The notes: generated from the letters alone by a model not told the origin. 64,000 nucleotides of DNA from Paenibacillus sp. UNC451MF (GCF_000686845.1 NZ_JMLS01000005.1:37662-101661); one strand, 5' to 3'; positions 6,835-16,701 are shown, numbered from the stretch's first letter. Program-made: numbers and translations.

Positions 6835-8385
6835 ATGAAAAGGAAAAAACGCAATATGAACAAGCTGTTCATTGGAACTATCGCATTCGCCTTAATGGCT
6901 GCAGTCGGCTGCTCGAATACACCGGCAAGTAAGTCATCTAACGACGGCGCTAATGGCGCCTCAAGCTCAAACGAGCCTTACGAGCTGACATACCTGACAA
7001 CCGGAGACCAGGGGGCGAAGCCCCTGCAGCCCAATGACCGCATTATCGCGGAAATCAATAAACGGCTGAACATTAAGCTGAATGTCAAAATAGTACCCGA
7101 AAACGCTTTTGACAAAATCAATGTTGCCTTCGCCAGCGGGGATCTGCCTGATGTTGTGACGACTCAGTATCCCTCGGAGACCGTATCCCAGTGGATTAAG
7201 GAAGGGATCATTGTTCCTCTGAATGATTATCTAAAAGACACTCCGGCACTTAAAGCGAAGCTGGACGGTCTGAAATGGACGGCAATGGATGGGAAATATT
7301 ACGGATATCCGTTCATCAGCCAGCAGGAGAAGTCCAATTATACGATTCAGTTCCGGCAGGATTGGCTCGAAAAGCTTAGTTTACAAGCTCCCAAAACATT
7401 GGATGAATTGTACAGCACGCTTAAAGCGGTTGTAGAGAAGGATCCGGATGGCAACGGCAAGGCGGATACATACGGTTTTATAACGAATAAGCCTATTGCA
7501 GGTGATGCGTTGACGGCCTTCGATTTTGTGTTTTACGCGTATGGCTTGCCTTATGGGGATTGGGCTCAGGATGAGAAGGGCAATGTGATTCCCCGATTCG
7601 AGCATCCTGCCTTCAAGAAGGGGCTTGTGGACTTGAGAAAATGGTACTCTGAGAAGCTGATCGATCCTGAGTTTATCGTATACGATCGTCCGTTGAAGGA
7701 GCAGAAGTTTTTCCAAGGCAAAGCCGGCTTTATGGATGGCCCATTGTTCCGGCATGTAAGCCGTATTGAGGGCAGCTTGCAGCAGGTTAATCCTGCAGGC
7801 AAATTAGGCTACGCTCCACCGCCAGCCGGTCCAGATGGAAAGCAAGGCATGGCTGTCAAAGGTAAAAATGCCTTTCTTACTTCCGTAACTAAAAAAGCTA
7901 AAAATCCGCAAAAGGCGGCGCAATTTATCGATTTCTTACTGTCCAAGGAGGGACGCGACCTGCTTCAATTAGGAATTGAGGGCGTTCATTACACTAAGCA
8001 GGGCGATAAAATCAACTATAACGAAGAAGAGCGGGCCAAGGACGGATTCGCCGCTAACGGTTGGTCCCACCCTCTAGCCTGGGGAAATGTCACATGGCCG
8101 ATAGACGAGAACTACTTGCCGCAGACAGAGCCTAGAATTGACCGAGCGCTTGATTCCGTCAAAGTCGCTTCCCAATATATCATGCCTAATCTGATTAATA
8201 AGAAGACAGATGCGGATATCGAATTCGGCAAAGCGGTCAATGAAGTCTACAACCAATACCTGGTTAATCTGATTAACGGGAAGCTTGACGTGGATAAAGG
8301 CATTGCCGAGCTGGGACAAAAGTGGCGCCAAGCCGGCGGAGACAAATTGCTCAAAGATGCCAACGAAGAGCTGAAGAAAAAGTAG
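6835..8385 (+). CDS. ABC transporter substrate-binding lipoprotein, LplA/YtcQ type
   Basis: Extracellular solute-binding protein of about 516 residues, anchored by lipid at the Cys of the lipobox (AAVGC, near residue 26) after a short basic signal peptide. Size and the DPDGNGKADTYGF segment are typical of the large binding proteins paired with LplB/LplC permeases. I chose the ATG at 6835 because GGAGGG lies 7 nt upstream; an ATG at 6820 lies before that ribosome site. The ligand is probably a carbohydrate, but the dioxygenase downstream leaves room for another compound. Confidence 0.9.
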   Translation: MKRKKRNMNKLFIGTIAFALMAAVGCSNTPASKSSNDGANGASSSNEPYELTYLTTGDQGAKPLQPNDRIIAEINKRLNIKLNVKIVPENAFDKINVAFASGDLPDVVTTQYPSETVSQWIKEGIIVPLNDYLKDTPALKAKLDGLKWTAMDGKYYGYPFISQQEKSNYTIQFRQDWLEKLSLQAPKTLDELYSTLKAVVEKDPDGNGKADTYGFITNKPIAGDALTAFDFVFYAYGLPYGDWAQDEKGNVIPRFEHPAFKKGLVDLRKWYSEKLIDPEFIVYDRPLKEQKFFQGKAGFMDGPLFRHVSRIEGSLQQVNPAGKLGYAPPPAGPDGKQGMAVKGKNAFLTSVTKKAKNPQKAAQFIDFLLSKEGRDLLQLGIEGVHYTKQGDKINYNEEERAKDGFAANGWSHPLAWGNVTWPIDENYLPQTEPRIDRALDSVKVASQYIMPNLINKKTDADIEFGKAVNEVYNQYLVNLINGKLDVDKGIAELGQKWRQAGGDKLLKDANEELKKK

Positions 8386-8421
8386 TCCTTTAAATTCACA
8401 TAAATGAGAGGAGAATGTCCC

Positions 8422-9348
8422 ATGTCCGAAATCTTAACGAATCAAGAACGTCCTTTAAAGCTGCCTGATCGAGGTATCAAGACGGGCGCACGTGTGCTTA
8501 ACCGTTTACCTGAAGGGGCTGCAGAAAAGCCGTATACTCTGTTTGGCGTTACGCCTCTCGGCCCGCTTATCGGCGCTGAAATCACCGGTGTTGATTTGCG
8601 CAATCCAGTTTCCCCGGAGCTTAAGCAGGAGCTGAACCGAGCCTTATTGGAGTGGAAGGTTATTTTCTTCCGGGACCAACAGATAACAAGTGAGCAGCAA
8701 CGAGCATTTGCCTCCCTATGGGGAGAGCTGGAAACTCATCCCTTCCTGCCCCAGGGGGATTCGGACGAAGTCGTCCGTTTTGCCAAAAATAATAAAACGG
8801 AAGGGAAAGAGAACAGCTGGCATTCCGACGTGTCCTGGAGACTGGAGCCTGCGCTTGGAGCTGTGCTTCGCCTTGTAGAAGTACCGCCGGCAGGAGGGGA
8901 TACCCTATGGGCTGACATGGGGGCCGCTTATGACAACCTGCCGGACGAAGTCAAGGAACGAATCGATGGACTGACGGCGATTCACGACTTCACCCATGCA
9001 TTCGGCGTCAGATTGCCGGCAGATGAATTGGCTGTTAAGCAAGCTGAATTCCCGGCAGCAGAGCATCCGATCGTTCGTACCCATCCGGAAACCGGACGTA
9101 AAACGCTATTTGTGAATCCTAATTTCACCTCGCGTATTGTCGGACTGGAGCCGGAAGAAGGCGAGCGGCTTCTGCAGTATTTGTTCCGGCAGGCGCATAT
9201 TCCGGAATACCAGGTCCGTTTTCATTGGGAGAATCATTCGATAGCATTCTGGGATAACCGGGCGACTCAGCATTATGCCGTGAATGATTATTACCCGAAT
9301 CGCCGTATTGCTGAACGTGTGGCTATAGCTGGCGACCGGCCTTATTAG
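8422..9348 (+). CDS. TauD/TfdA-family Fe(II)/2-oxoglutarate dioxygenase
   Basis: Oxidises an organic substrate with 2-oxoglutarate and oxygen; family members release sulfite from taurine, sulfate from alkyl sulfates, or cleave phenoxyacetates. The 308 residues carry the metal triad: His134-x-Asp136 (WHSDVSW) and His284 (ATQHYAVNDYY), with Arg294/Arg295 placed to bind 2-oxoglutarate. An N-terminal extension of about 30 residues precedes the usual family start. The ATG at 8422 follows AGAGGAG by about 9 nt. It is 36 nt after the binding protein gene and is probably co-transcribed, which suggests the imported compound or a by-product is its substrate. Confidence 0.87.
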   Translation: MSEILTNQERPLKLPDRGIKTGARVLNRLPEGAAEKPYTLFGVTPLGPLIGAEITGVDLRNPVSPELKQELNRALLEWKVIFFRDQQITSEQQRAFASLWGELETHPFLPQGDSDEVVRFAKNNKTEGKENSWHSDVSWRLEPALGAVLRLVEVPPAGGDTLWADMGAAYDNLPDEVKERIDGLTAIHDFTHAFGVRLPADELAVKQAEFPAAEHPIVRTHPETGRKTLFVNPNFTSRIVGLEPEEGERLLQYLFRQAHIPEYQVRFHWENHSIAFWDNRATQHYAVNDYYPNRRIAERVAIAGDRPY

Positions 9349-9389
9349 AGCGGCTGTAGAAAGTCTTGATTTGCAAACTTAACATACCA

Positions 9390-9836
9390 TTAACTAAAAA
9401 CATTCCATACGATAATTTGTATAACTATCATAACTAAACCAAAGATTAATAATCCTTTACCGACACTACTCTTGTCCGGATCATCATTTAGAGCAAAGAT
9501 TCCCCCAACGATCAAGCCTACGATTGGAATAATAAAGGTCACAATAAATAGCAGGATTACTGCACAGCCGTTGTCTGAAGAGGGTGCTGAATAATAACGA
9601 TAGGATGTTTGAGCCGGTGAGGTGACGGTCATATGACCACAGAACCTGCACTTATAGGAGCCTTCTTCAAGCTTTTCTGAGCAATGGGAACAAAATTTCG
9701 TCTGTGCGGTTTTTGTCTTCTCGCTATTACGGGTTCCAAGAACCTTTGATCCTAGAAGCGGGTGACTGCAATTTCCACAAACCGCAGCGGTTTCCGGGTT
9801 TTCCTCGTTACAATTAGAACAAACGATATAGGCCAT
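9390..9836 (-). CDS. Zinc-ribbon membrane protein
   Basis: A 148-residue protein of unknown role. Two CxxC zinc-ribbon modules sit at the N-terminus (CSNCNEENPETAAVCGNC and FCSHCSEKLEEGSYKCRFC), followed by a linker and two membrane segments (about residues 90-112 and 125-145). Such proteins are common in Firmicutes with varied or unknown functions. The ATG at 9836 was preferred over one at 9926 because GGAG lies 8 nt upstream and the zinc ribbon then begins at the N-terminus. It is convergent with the dioxygenase gene. Confidence 0.75.
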   Translation of the reverse strand: MAYIVCSNCNEENPETAAVCGNCSHPLLGSKVLGTRNSEKTKTAQTKFCSHCSEKLEEGSYKCRFCGHMTVTSPAQTSYRYYSAPSSDNGCAVILLFIVTFIIPIVGLIVGGIFALNDDPDKSSVGKGLLIFGLVMIVIQIIVWNVFS

Positions 9837-9972
9837 TTGTCGTCTCCAATGCATGTTTTGTAATAGGTTACCACTATATAAGAACAGTGTACCAAAGAAT
9901 AACCGATTTGTTCTAACCATTTCCAATTATTTTACATTAATCTTTGTGTGAAGCTTATGCTGTTCGTTAAAT

Positions 9973-10016
9973 CAAGGAAGCGCCGCTTTGTTTACGCGAT
10001 GCTTCTTTGTTTTTTA
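9973..10016 (+). terminator. Terminator-like hairpin ahead of the YesN-type gene
   Basis: CAAGGAAGC pairs with GCTTCTTTG in a 9-bp stem, with a short inner GCG/CGC pairing, followed by TTTTTTATTTTTTT. No plus-strand gene ends just upstream, as the nearest stop is 620 nt away. It may therefore be an attenuator for the two-component operon or may stop antisense transcription. The gap 9837-10155 shows nothing else I recognise. Confidence 0.65.
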
Positions 10017-10155
10017 TTTTTTTGCGAATTTTCCAAACTATTGCGTTTTTGCAGATCATTTAAGGTTTTAACGATATTCAATCCTCAGGCGTTCCTACAT
10101 AATGACGGTGTAACCATGATTATTGCATGTTCACTAACTACAGGGGGATAACTGA

Positions 10156-11178
10156 ATGGCAACTATTTTTGTTGTTGACGACGAGCCTATCATCGGAATC
10201 GGGTTGAAGGCGTTAATAGAGGAAAGCAACCGGTTTAGCAAGATTCAAACATTCACTGACAGCGAGGCTGCTTTGTCTATGATCATCATCGATCCCCCGG
10301 ATGTAGTCCTTACCGATATTTCTATGCCCTGCATGGATGGATTGGAGCTGTGCCGGCATATTCATGAGCGCAGGCTTCCTACACAAGTCGTAGTCCTATC
10401 GGGATACGGCGATTTTGCTTATGCGCAAAAATGTATGTCCTACGGAGTCAAAGAGTATTTGCTGAAGCCTGTCACGGAAATCGAACTATTCCCTGTGTTG
10501 GACAAAGTGCTTGCAGAACGTGATTCTTCCATATTCTCCTATGCTTTGTTGGAGCAGTGGATAGACCAATTGGAAGAGGCTGTATGGATGATGGATCACA
10601 GCCGAATCGAGGCCCTACTGCTTCAGGGAAAATCTGAGCTGTTCAACGGTGAAGCAAGCGCCCAACAGCGTCAAAGAATATTCGACGGCATTCTGTTGAT
10701 TACCAGAAAGCTGAACGCCAGAGGGGTGTACAAATTCAAAACCGAGTCACTGCTAGAGGAATATGCAGCTCATGCACTTACGTACGAGGGGTTCGGCTTT
10801 AAAATTACAGCATGGGTCAAAGAGCTGGGGGAGTATCGTAACCATGAAACGCTCAATGTGCTGGAGACCGCTCTACAATATATTGATGCGAATTTGTTCG
10901 AGGAGGAGCTTACTCTGGATATGGTTGCCGGTAAGCTCGGCATAACACCTACGTACTTCAGCCACTATTTTAAGAAAAAGATGAATGAGACATTCGTCCA
11001 GTATCGTCTGCGTAAAAGGATCGAGAAGGCGAAGCAGCTCTTATCTATACCGCATTACAAAATTATCGATATTGTGACCGAGGTCGGCTATGATAGCTAT
11101 CCGCATTTTTCACGGCTATTCAAAAAAGCTACCGGCTATTCTCCGACCGAATATCGCAGCCTGTTGGGGATTAAATGA
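10156..11178 (+). CDS. YesN-type response regulator with AraC DNA-binding domain
   Basis: Transcription factor phosphorylated by the downstream kinase. The receiver domain spans residues 1-120 with phospho-acceptor Asp54 (LTDISMP) and Lys104. The C-terminal AraC/XylS double helix-turn-helix spans about 240-340. At 340 residues it is shorter than many YesN proteins (500 or more) because the middle linker is brief. AGGGGGA lies 7 nt before the ATG. The next gene overlaps by 4 nt. Context suggests it controls the ABC operon at 13090-16648. Confidence 0.92.
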   Translation: MATIFVVDDEPIIGIGLKALIEESNRFSKIQTFTDSEAALSMIIIDPPDVVLTDISMPCMDGLELCRHIHERRLPTQVVVLSGYGDFAYAQKCMSYGVKEYLLKPVTEIELFPVLDKVLAERDSSIFSYALLEQWIDQLEEAVWMMDHSRIEALLLQGKSELFNGEASAQQRQRIFDGILLITRKLNARGVYKFKTESLLEEYAAHALTYEGFGFKITAWVKELGEYRNHETLNVLETALQYIDANLFEEELTLDMVAGKLGITPTYFSHYFKKKMNETFVQYRLRKRIEKAKQLLSIPHYKIIDIVTEVGYDSYPHFSRLFKKATGYSPTEYRSLLGIK

Positions 11179-12989
11179 TGAAAAGAAGTTTGGGACGCAA
11201 GGTGTATGTGTATTTTGTCATTATTATCGTACTGACCTTGATGACGGTAGGGATAACCGGTTACTGGCGGTCCGCTATGGAGCTAGAGGATCAATACGGA
11301 GGCTTGCTCACGCAAATCGTCGATAATGTCGTTCACGAAACCGATCTTTATTTGAAAAACTATGAAAGGGCAACGGTATCTATCCTCACTTCTCCGATAG
11401 TGAAAGAAGCGTTAGATCTTCCGCGAGGAGTAAGCTACTATACATCCGAAACGGCGATCAAAACGAGCGTGTTCCAGCCGGTGCTTATTAATAATCCGGA
11501 AATATCGATGGCCTATATCGTAGGCTACAACGGGTTTACGGCAACAGACTTCAACGTCCATATCGTGACGTTTAATTACAAAGGATTTGAGGAGTATATC
11601 GAGCAGCTTAGGGATGACGATCAGTTGGACGGTAAGCTTAAAATTCAGGATTCCGGGTTTCTCGATGGACACCTGACACTCGTACGCAAATTGGCGGACC
11701 GTACCTCAGCCAAAGAGTTTAAGGGGATTATGGGCTTCGAGCTTCGTATAGGAGAGCTGAACACGTTGTGGAAAGGCATCAAGCTTGGCAATTCGGGTTA
11801 TTTCTTCATCGTCAACGACCGCGGGAAAATTTTGTATCATCCTGATCCTCAGCAAATCGGCAAACAGCTGGATGGGGAACAGTACTTAACGGTCCAGGCC
11901 AACAAGAATCGGATATTTGAGCTGTCGGGAGAACCGGGGCGGATGTTCTTTGCACGCAAATCGGATTACTCGGGTTGGACGCTTGTCGCCAGCATGTCGC
12001 TCAGCGAGCAGCGAAAGCCAATTTCGGACTTAAGGCAGACAACGATCGTAGTAGGTGTCCTTACTCTCCTTCTTGCATCGTTCCTGGCTTACAGATTCGG
12101 TCAGTCGATCATTCGTCCGGTGCGTTTGCTAGAAAGCGGCATGCGGCAAACAGAAAAAGGCCAATGGACGAGGGTGCCTCTAACGGGAAGCCGTGATGAG
12201 ATGGACCAGCTTATTTCCAGCTACAATACGATGGTGGCTCGACTAGAGGAACTGGTCGAACGGGTATATGAAACCGAGCTTCACAATCAGGAAAATCTGC
12301 TGAAGCGTCACCTAGCCGAATTTCAATCACTGCAGCTGCAGATTAATCCTCATTTTTTGTACAACACGCTGGAAATTATTATTTGTTATGCCGTAATCCA
12401 AAAGTCCGGTGAGATTAAAGAGATCGTCCGCTCCTTGTCCTACATGCTCCGTTACTCGATACGCACGGATCTGGAGGAAATTACAGTCGCTAACGAGTTG
12501 AAGCATGTCCTGTACTTTATGGATATCATGAAGTACAGGATTCAGCGCGATTTTGAAATCGATGTCCAAGTTCCTCCGAATTTATTGCTGAATAGTATGG
12601 TTCGCCTTACGCTGCAGCCGTTGGTTGAGAATGTGTTCAAGCACGCATTCCGCCTAGGTATTAAAGATTCGCATGCCATTGTAATGGAGGCTTGGCAGGA
12701 TGACACGGACTTCTACCTCTCGGTTCGGGATAACGGCTGTGGTATGGAGCCCGAGACACTGAGCAAATGGAACGAGCGTTTACAACGAAGCAGAGAAGAG
12801 AAACCAGGAACACAGCCGGCTTCCGAAGGCAGTATCGGCTTACTTAACGTGCATAGCCGAATCCAAATGGTATTTGGCGAGCAGTACGGGCTTTCCTTGC
12901 AAAGTACGGCTGGTTTGGGCACTACCGTGACCATTCGTATGCCTGCACCGGGAGCTATGACTGACTCTAGTGCAAAAAAAGTCATATGA
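11175..12989 (+). CDS. YesM-type sensor histidine kinase
   Basis: Membrane sensor of 604 residues. An N-terminal membrane helix (about 12-32), a large extracellular Cache-like domain (to about 285), a second membrane helix (about 290-312), a HAMP linker, a His_kinase domain with INPHFLYNTLE (His393) and an HATPase domain with QPLVENVFKHAF and DNGCGM. The ATG overlaps the regulator stop, indicating translational coupling. The extracellular domain most likely senses a sugar, possibly with the binding protein at 14993. An alternative ATG at 11178 is equally usable. Confidence 0.92.
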   Translation: MMKRSLGRKVYVYFVIIIVLTLMTVGITGYWRSAMELEDQYGGLLTQIVDNVVHETDLYLKNYERATVSILTSPIVKEALDLPRGVSYYTSETAIKTSVFQPVLINNPEISMAYIVGYNGFTATDFNVHIVTFNYKGFEEYIEQLRDDDQLDGKLKIQDSGFLDGHLTLVRKLADRTSAKEFKGIMGFELRIGELNTLWKGIKLGNSGYFFIVNDRGKILYHPDPQQIGKQLDGEQYLTVQANKNRIFELSGEPGRMFFARKSDYSGWTLVASMSLSEQRKPISDLRQTTIVVGVLTLLLASFLAYRFGQSIIRPVRLLESGMRQTEKGQWTRVPLTGSRDEMDQLISSYNTMVARLEELVERVYETELHNQENLLKRHLAEFQSLQLQINPHFLYNTLEIIICYAVIQKSGEIKEIVRSLSYMLRYSIRTDLEEITVANELKHVLYFMDIMKYRIQRDFEIDVQVPPNLLLNSMVRLTLQPLVENVFKHAFRLGIKDSHAIVMEAWQDDTDFYLSVRDNGCGMEPETLSKWNERLQRSREEKPGTQPASEGSIGLLNVHSRIQMVFGEQYGLSLQSTAGLGTTVTIRMPAPGAMTDSSAKKVI

Positions 12990-13089
12990 GTGTAAAACAC
13001 AATAATGTTCGTGGATCTGCAATCGCATACACTTAAGGCAACAAAAGAAAATTCATGTCGAAGCTTCCGTTTCGAAAAAGGAGGGGTCT

Positions 13090-14064
13090 ATGGAAGCATC
13101 TACGAATCAAGCCAACACGATGCCGGTTGCTGTCGGAAAACGAAGAAGCCTGCTGACGAGATTGAAAAAGAATATGTCGAGCCGCTGGCAGTTGTACCTG
13201 CTGATGCTGCTTCCGATACTGTATTTGGTTGTTTTCAAGTATGTTCCGATGTATGGGGCGGTTATTGCCTTTCAGAACTTCATACCGACCAAAGGTATAG
13301 CTGGCAGCGAGTGGGTAGGATTGAAGCATTTTGACCGGTTTTTCCATTCCTACGAGTTTGTACGGATTATTAAAAATACGATCGTGCTTAGCTTTTATAG
13401 CTTGCTCGCCGGCTTTCCGTTCCCCATCATTCTCGCGCTTTGCTTGAACTATGTTAACTCCAGATTTTTCAAAAAATCGGTTCAGATGATCACCTATGCG
13501 CCGCATTTTGTATCCATCGTCGTTATGGTCGGTATCATCCTGCAAATGCTGGACCCTCGAGTCGGCTTGGTGAACACCATTTTTAAATTTTTCGGCTTGC
13601 CGACGATCAACTTCATGGGCCAGCCTGAGTGGTTTTCACACATTTTTGTCTGGTCCGGCATTTGGCAGAATGTAGGCTTCTCATGTATCGTGTATCTGGC
13701 TGCGCTCGCAGCTATCGATCCTTCACTGCATGAAGCGTCTGTCGTGGATGGTGCCAACAAAATCCAGAGGATGTGGCATATTGATTTACCGGGCATTATG
13801 CCGGTCGCGATCATTCTTCTGATCATGAATACCGGACATGTGCTGGACGTAGGGTTCGAGAAAATATTGCTGATGCAAAATCCGCTCAATATGAGCTCTT
13901 CTGAGGTTATTGACACGTTCGTGTACAAGGTCGGTTTGGCATCTACGGCGATTAACTATTCTTACTCATCCGCGATCGGGTTGTTTAAATCAGTGATCAA
14001 CCTGGCGCTGCTGCTTCTCGTCAACCGAATAGCGCGAAAAGCGGGACAGACCAGTCTTTGGTAG
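13090..14064 (+). CDS. CUT1-family sugar ABC transporter permease (LplB type), second system
   Basis: 324 residues with six membrane segments from about residue 35. The ATPase-contact loop is EASVVDGANKIQRMWHIDLP. AAAGGAGGGG precedes the ATG. It follows the kinase gene by 100 nt and begins a three-gene operon whose likely regulator is the adjacent YesN/YesM pair. It shares the overall pattern of the permease at 4924 (for example VPMYGAV...AFQNF versus VPMYGAVVAFKDF), so the two systems are paralogues. Confidence 0.92.
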   Translation: MEASTNQANTMPVAVGKRRSLLTRLKKNMSSRWQLYLLMLLPILYLVVFKYVPMYGAVIAFQNFIPTKGIAGSEWVGLKHFDRFFHSYEFVRIIKNTIVLSFYSLLAGFPFPIILALCLNYVNSRFFKKSVQMITYAPHFVSIVVMVGIILQMLDPRVGLVNTIFKFFGLPTINFMGQPEWFSHIFVWSGIWQNVGFSCIVYLAALAAIDPSLHEASVVDGANKIQRMWHIDLPGIMPVAIILLIMNTGHVLDVGFEKILLMQNPLNMSSSEVIDTFVYKVGLASTAINYSYSSAIGLFKSVINLALLLLVNRIARKAGQTSLW

Positions 14065-14079
14065 AAAGGAGGCTCCACT

Positions 14080-14973
14080 TTGACAGGAAAAATAAGAGAA
14101 AGCGCCGACGATAGAATATTTACCATCGTGAACTACGTTATTCTGTTCATCCTTACAATCACAATTTTATATCCGTTGATCTATATTGTAAGCGCTTCAT
14201 TCAGTTCTTCTACAGCAGTGATTTCAGGCAGAGTATGGTTGTTTCCTGTAGAACCTACATTGGCAGGCTACGAGGCGGTGTTTAAGCACCGATTGATCGT
14301 TTCGAGTTTCTTGAATTCCGTATTTTACACCGTTGTCGGTACGACCATTAATGTATTCTTTACGCTAATCGCAGCGTATCCGCTCTCCAGAAAAGATTTT
14401 ATGCCCCGCAATGTCATTATGGCGTTATTCGTGTTCACTATGATGTTTTCCGGTGGATTGATTCCTTCTTATCTTGTTGTGAAGGAGCTCGGCATGATCG
14501 ATTCGAGGTGGTCATTGATCATTCCCGGAGCGCTTGCGGTGTGGAATATGATCATTACCCGTACGTACTTCCAGACCACACTGCCGGAGGAAATGCTCGA
14601 AGCCGCCCAGATGGACGGATGCAGCGACTTAATGTTCGTACGTAAAATGGTTATTCCGTTGTCCGGCCCCATTATTGCGGTAATTGCCTTGTTCTACGCC
14701 GTTGGGCATTGGAACCAATATTTTAATGCTCTGCTGTATTTAAAGCATCAGGAGCTGTATCCAATTCAGTTGGTGCTTAGGGATATTCTGGTGCAGAACG
14801 AAGTGGATGCCTCGATGATTACCGATGTAGCAGATCAAGCGGCTAGGGAGGGCTTACGAGAATTGCTGAAATTTTCGCTTATCGTGGTTTCCACACTGCC
14901 CGTTCTGATTATCTACCCTTTCATTCAAAGATACTTTGTTAAAGGGATGATGATAGGTTCACTAAAAGGTTAA
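14080..14973 (+). CDS. CUT1-family sugar ABC transporter permease (LplC/YtcP type), second system
   Basis: 297 residues with six membrane segments. The contact loop reads EAAQMDGCSDLMFVRKMVIP and the tail KGMMIGSLKG is typical. Translation starts at TTG 14080, with AAAGGAGG 8 nt upstream and no better ATG nearby. It lies 15 nt after the first permease gene. No ATPase is encoded; a shared MsmX-type ATPase is inferred. Confidence 0.9.
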   Translation: MTGKIRESADDRIFTIVNYVILFILTITILYPLIYIVSASFSSSTAVISGRVWLFPVEPTLAGYEAVFKHRLIVSSFLNSVFYTVVGTTINVFFTLIAAYPLSRKDFMPRNVIMALFVFTMMFSGGLIPSYLVVKELGMIDSRWSLIIPGALAVWNMIITRTYFQTTLPEEMLEAAQMDGCSDLMFVRKMVIPLSGPIIAVIALFYAVGHWNQYFNALLYLKHQELYPIQLVLRDILVQNEVDASMITDVADQAAREGLRELLKFSLIVVSTLPVLIIYPFIQRYFVKGMMIGSLKG

Positions 14974-14992
14974 ATAAAGGGGAGGTCAGTCT

Positions 14993-16648
14993 ATGAAAAA
15001 AGGTTTGACGGCTTTACTGTCCGTTGCGACTTCATTAGCTTTGCTCGTCACGGCTTGTTCGAGTCCGAATAAGACCGATAACGGCGGAGCGACGAATAAG
15101 GAAGCTGCGGGCGGCGATCAGGTTACGGAAGCAGGCGTATTCCCGATTACTAAAGAGAAAACAACGCTCAAGGTGATGGTCAAAGGTTCCAGTATCGTTG
15201 AAAATTTCGCTACCAATGAGTTTACAAAATGGCTTGAGGAAAAAACGAACATCCACATTGATTGGGAGATCGCTCCCGAAAAAACATTCCAGGAAAAGCT
15301 CAACGTCTCCCTTGCCAGCGGCGATTATCCGGATGTGCTGCTCAATATGAGCGTATCTCCAATCCAGCAGTCGATTTACGGTAAGGATGGCGTGTTTGTC
15401 GCCCTGAACCCTTATATCGATAAATATGGCGTGGAAATGAAGAAAATGTTCCAGCAGGTCGATTATGTCAAGGATTTAATAACACTTCCTGACGGTAAAA
15501 TTTATTCTGTACCTCAAGTTAATGACTGCTATCATTGTTCACTTGGACAAAAAATGTGGATTTACAAGCCATGGTTGGATAAACTCGGTTTGAAAATGCC
15601 GACCACGACAGATGAATTCTATCAGGTACTCAAAGCGTTTAAAGAAAAGGATCCGAATGGAAATGGGAAAGCTGATGAAATTCCGCTTGTAGGAGCCATT
15701 AACGGCCCATCCTCGACATTGGACCTGTTCTTGACGGGATCTTTCATCGAGAAGGACTTCAACTTACGCTTCGTGAAGGATGGCAAAGTGCAGGTGGCTT
15801 ATAATCAGCCGGAGTGGAAGGAAGCTTTAAAATATATGAACAAGCTGTATGCGGATGGACTCATCTCTCCGCAAACCTTTACTCAAGACCGCAACCAATT
15901 GAAACAAATGGGGATGAACCCGGAGATTCCTATCACGGGAGCAGTCGTGTCGCAAAATCAGACGGTATTCGTCGATGTGGATAATGCAAGATTCAAGGAC
16001 TACGTTTCCGTGCCGCCGCTTAAAGGGCCTGCCGGTGTACGGTCTACGGCATATAACCCGTACGCAGTGTCGAACGGCCAGTTCGTTATCACCAATAAGG
16101 CGAAGAATCCCGCCGCTGCGTTCCGTTTGGCTGACCTTCTGCTATCAGAAGAAGCGACGCTTCGCAGCACGATAGGTCGTCCTGACCAAGAGTGGGTACG
16201 CCCGGCTCAAGGTGAGCTCGGAGTTAACGGCAAGCAGGCGGCCTGGAAGCAAATTGCCACATTCGGCAAGCTGCAGAACGTCCACTGGGCGCAATCGGGT
16301 CCATCGCTCAGAACCAATGATTGGAGATTAAGCGTTGCTGTAGATGAGAAAAACCCGCTTGAGTTGCTGCTGTACAATGAAACGAAAAACAACTATTTAC
16401 CGTACAAAATCGATCCAAGCAAAATCGTGCCGCCGCTGTTCTTTACCAATGAGCAGGCAGAGGAGCTTGCGACATTGGAGAAAACGATCACCGATTATAG
16501 AACCGAGTTCTTCGCCAAGGCGGTTACAGGCGGCGTTGATATTGAGAAGGAATGGAACAATTATTTAGGTACGTTAGATAAAATGAACATAAAACGTTAT
16601 TTGGAAATTTATCAGCAAGCGTATACGCAGTTCAAAACGAAAAAATAA
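14993..16648 (+). CDS. ABC transporter substrate-binding lipoprotein, second system
   Basis: 551-residue extracellular binding protein. The signal peptide ends in the lipobox LVTAC with the lipid-modified Cys at residue 22. An Asn/Gly/Thr-rich linker follows, then the two-lobed binding domain with the DPNGNGKADEIPL segment seen in this large LplA-like family. GGGGAGG precedes the ATG. It is the last gene of the YesMN-linked operon and ends at a shared terminator. Confidence 0.92.
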   Translation: MKKGLTALLSVATSLALLVTACSSPNKTDNGGATNKEAAGGDQVTEAGVFPITKEKTTLKVMVKGSSIVENFATNEFTKWLEEKTNIHIDWEIAPEKTFQEKLNVSLASGDYPDVLLNMSVSPIQQSIYGKDGVFVALNPYIDKYGVEMKKMFQQVDYVKDLITLPDGKIYSVPQVNDCYHCSLGQKMWIYKPWLDKLGLKMPTTTDEFYQVLKAFKEKDPNGNGKADEIPLVGAINGPSSTLDLFLTGSFIEKDFNLRFVKDGKVQVAYNQPEWKEALKYMNKLYADGLISPQTFTQDRNQLKQMGMNPEIPITGAVVSQNQTVFVDVDNARFKDYVSVPPLKGPAGVRSTAYNPYAVSNGQFVITNKAKNPAAAFRLADLLLSEEATLRSTIGRPDQEWVRPAQGELGVNGKQAAWKQIATFGKLQNVHWAQSGPSLRTNDWRLSVAVDEKNPLELLLYNETKNNYLPYKIDPSKIVPPLFFTNEQAEELATLEKTITDYRTEFFAKAVTGGVDIEKEWNNYLGTLDKMNIKRYLEIYQQAYTQFKTKK

Positions 16649-16656
16649 CCAATGAG

Positions 16657-16692
16657 AAAGAGGAGCAGGCAAATGCCATACTCCTCTTTTTT
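16657..16692. terminator. Bidirectional terminator between convergent genes
   Basis: AAAGAGGAG and CTCCTCTTT form a perfect 9-bp stem around a 15-nt loop, with T-runs on the plus strand and A-rich sequence giving U on the minus strand. It serves the binding-protein gene and the convergent gene at 16702. Confidence 0.85.
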
Positions 16693-16701
16693 GACTTGAA
16701 T

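Noticed and set aside
9948..10151. 67-codon plus-strand frame before the YesN gene
   Set aside because: No ribosome site; it runs through the terminator hairpin and its T-tract, giving a Phe/Leu-rich, unnatural sequence.
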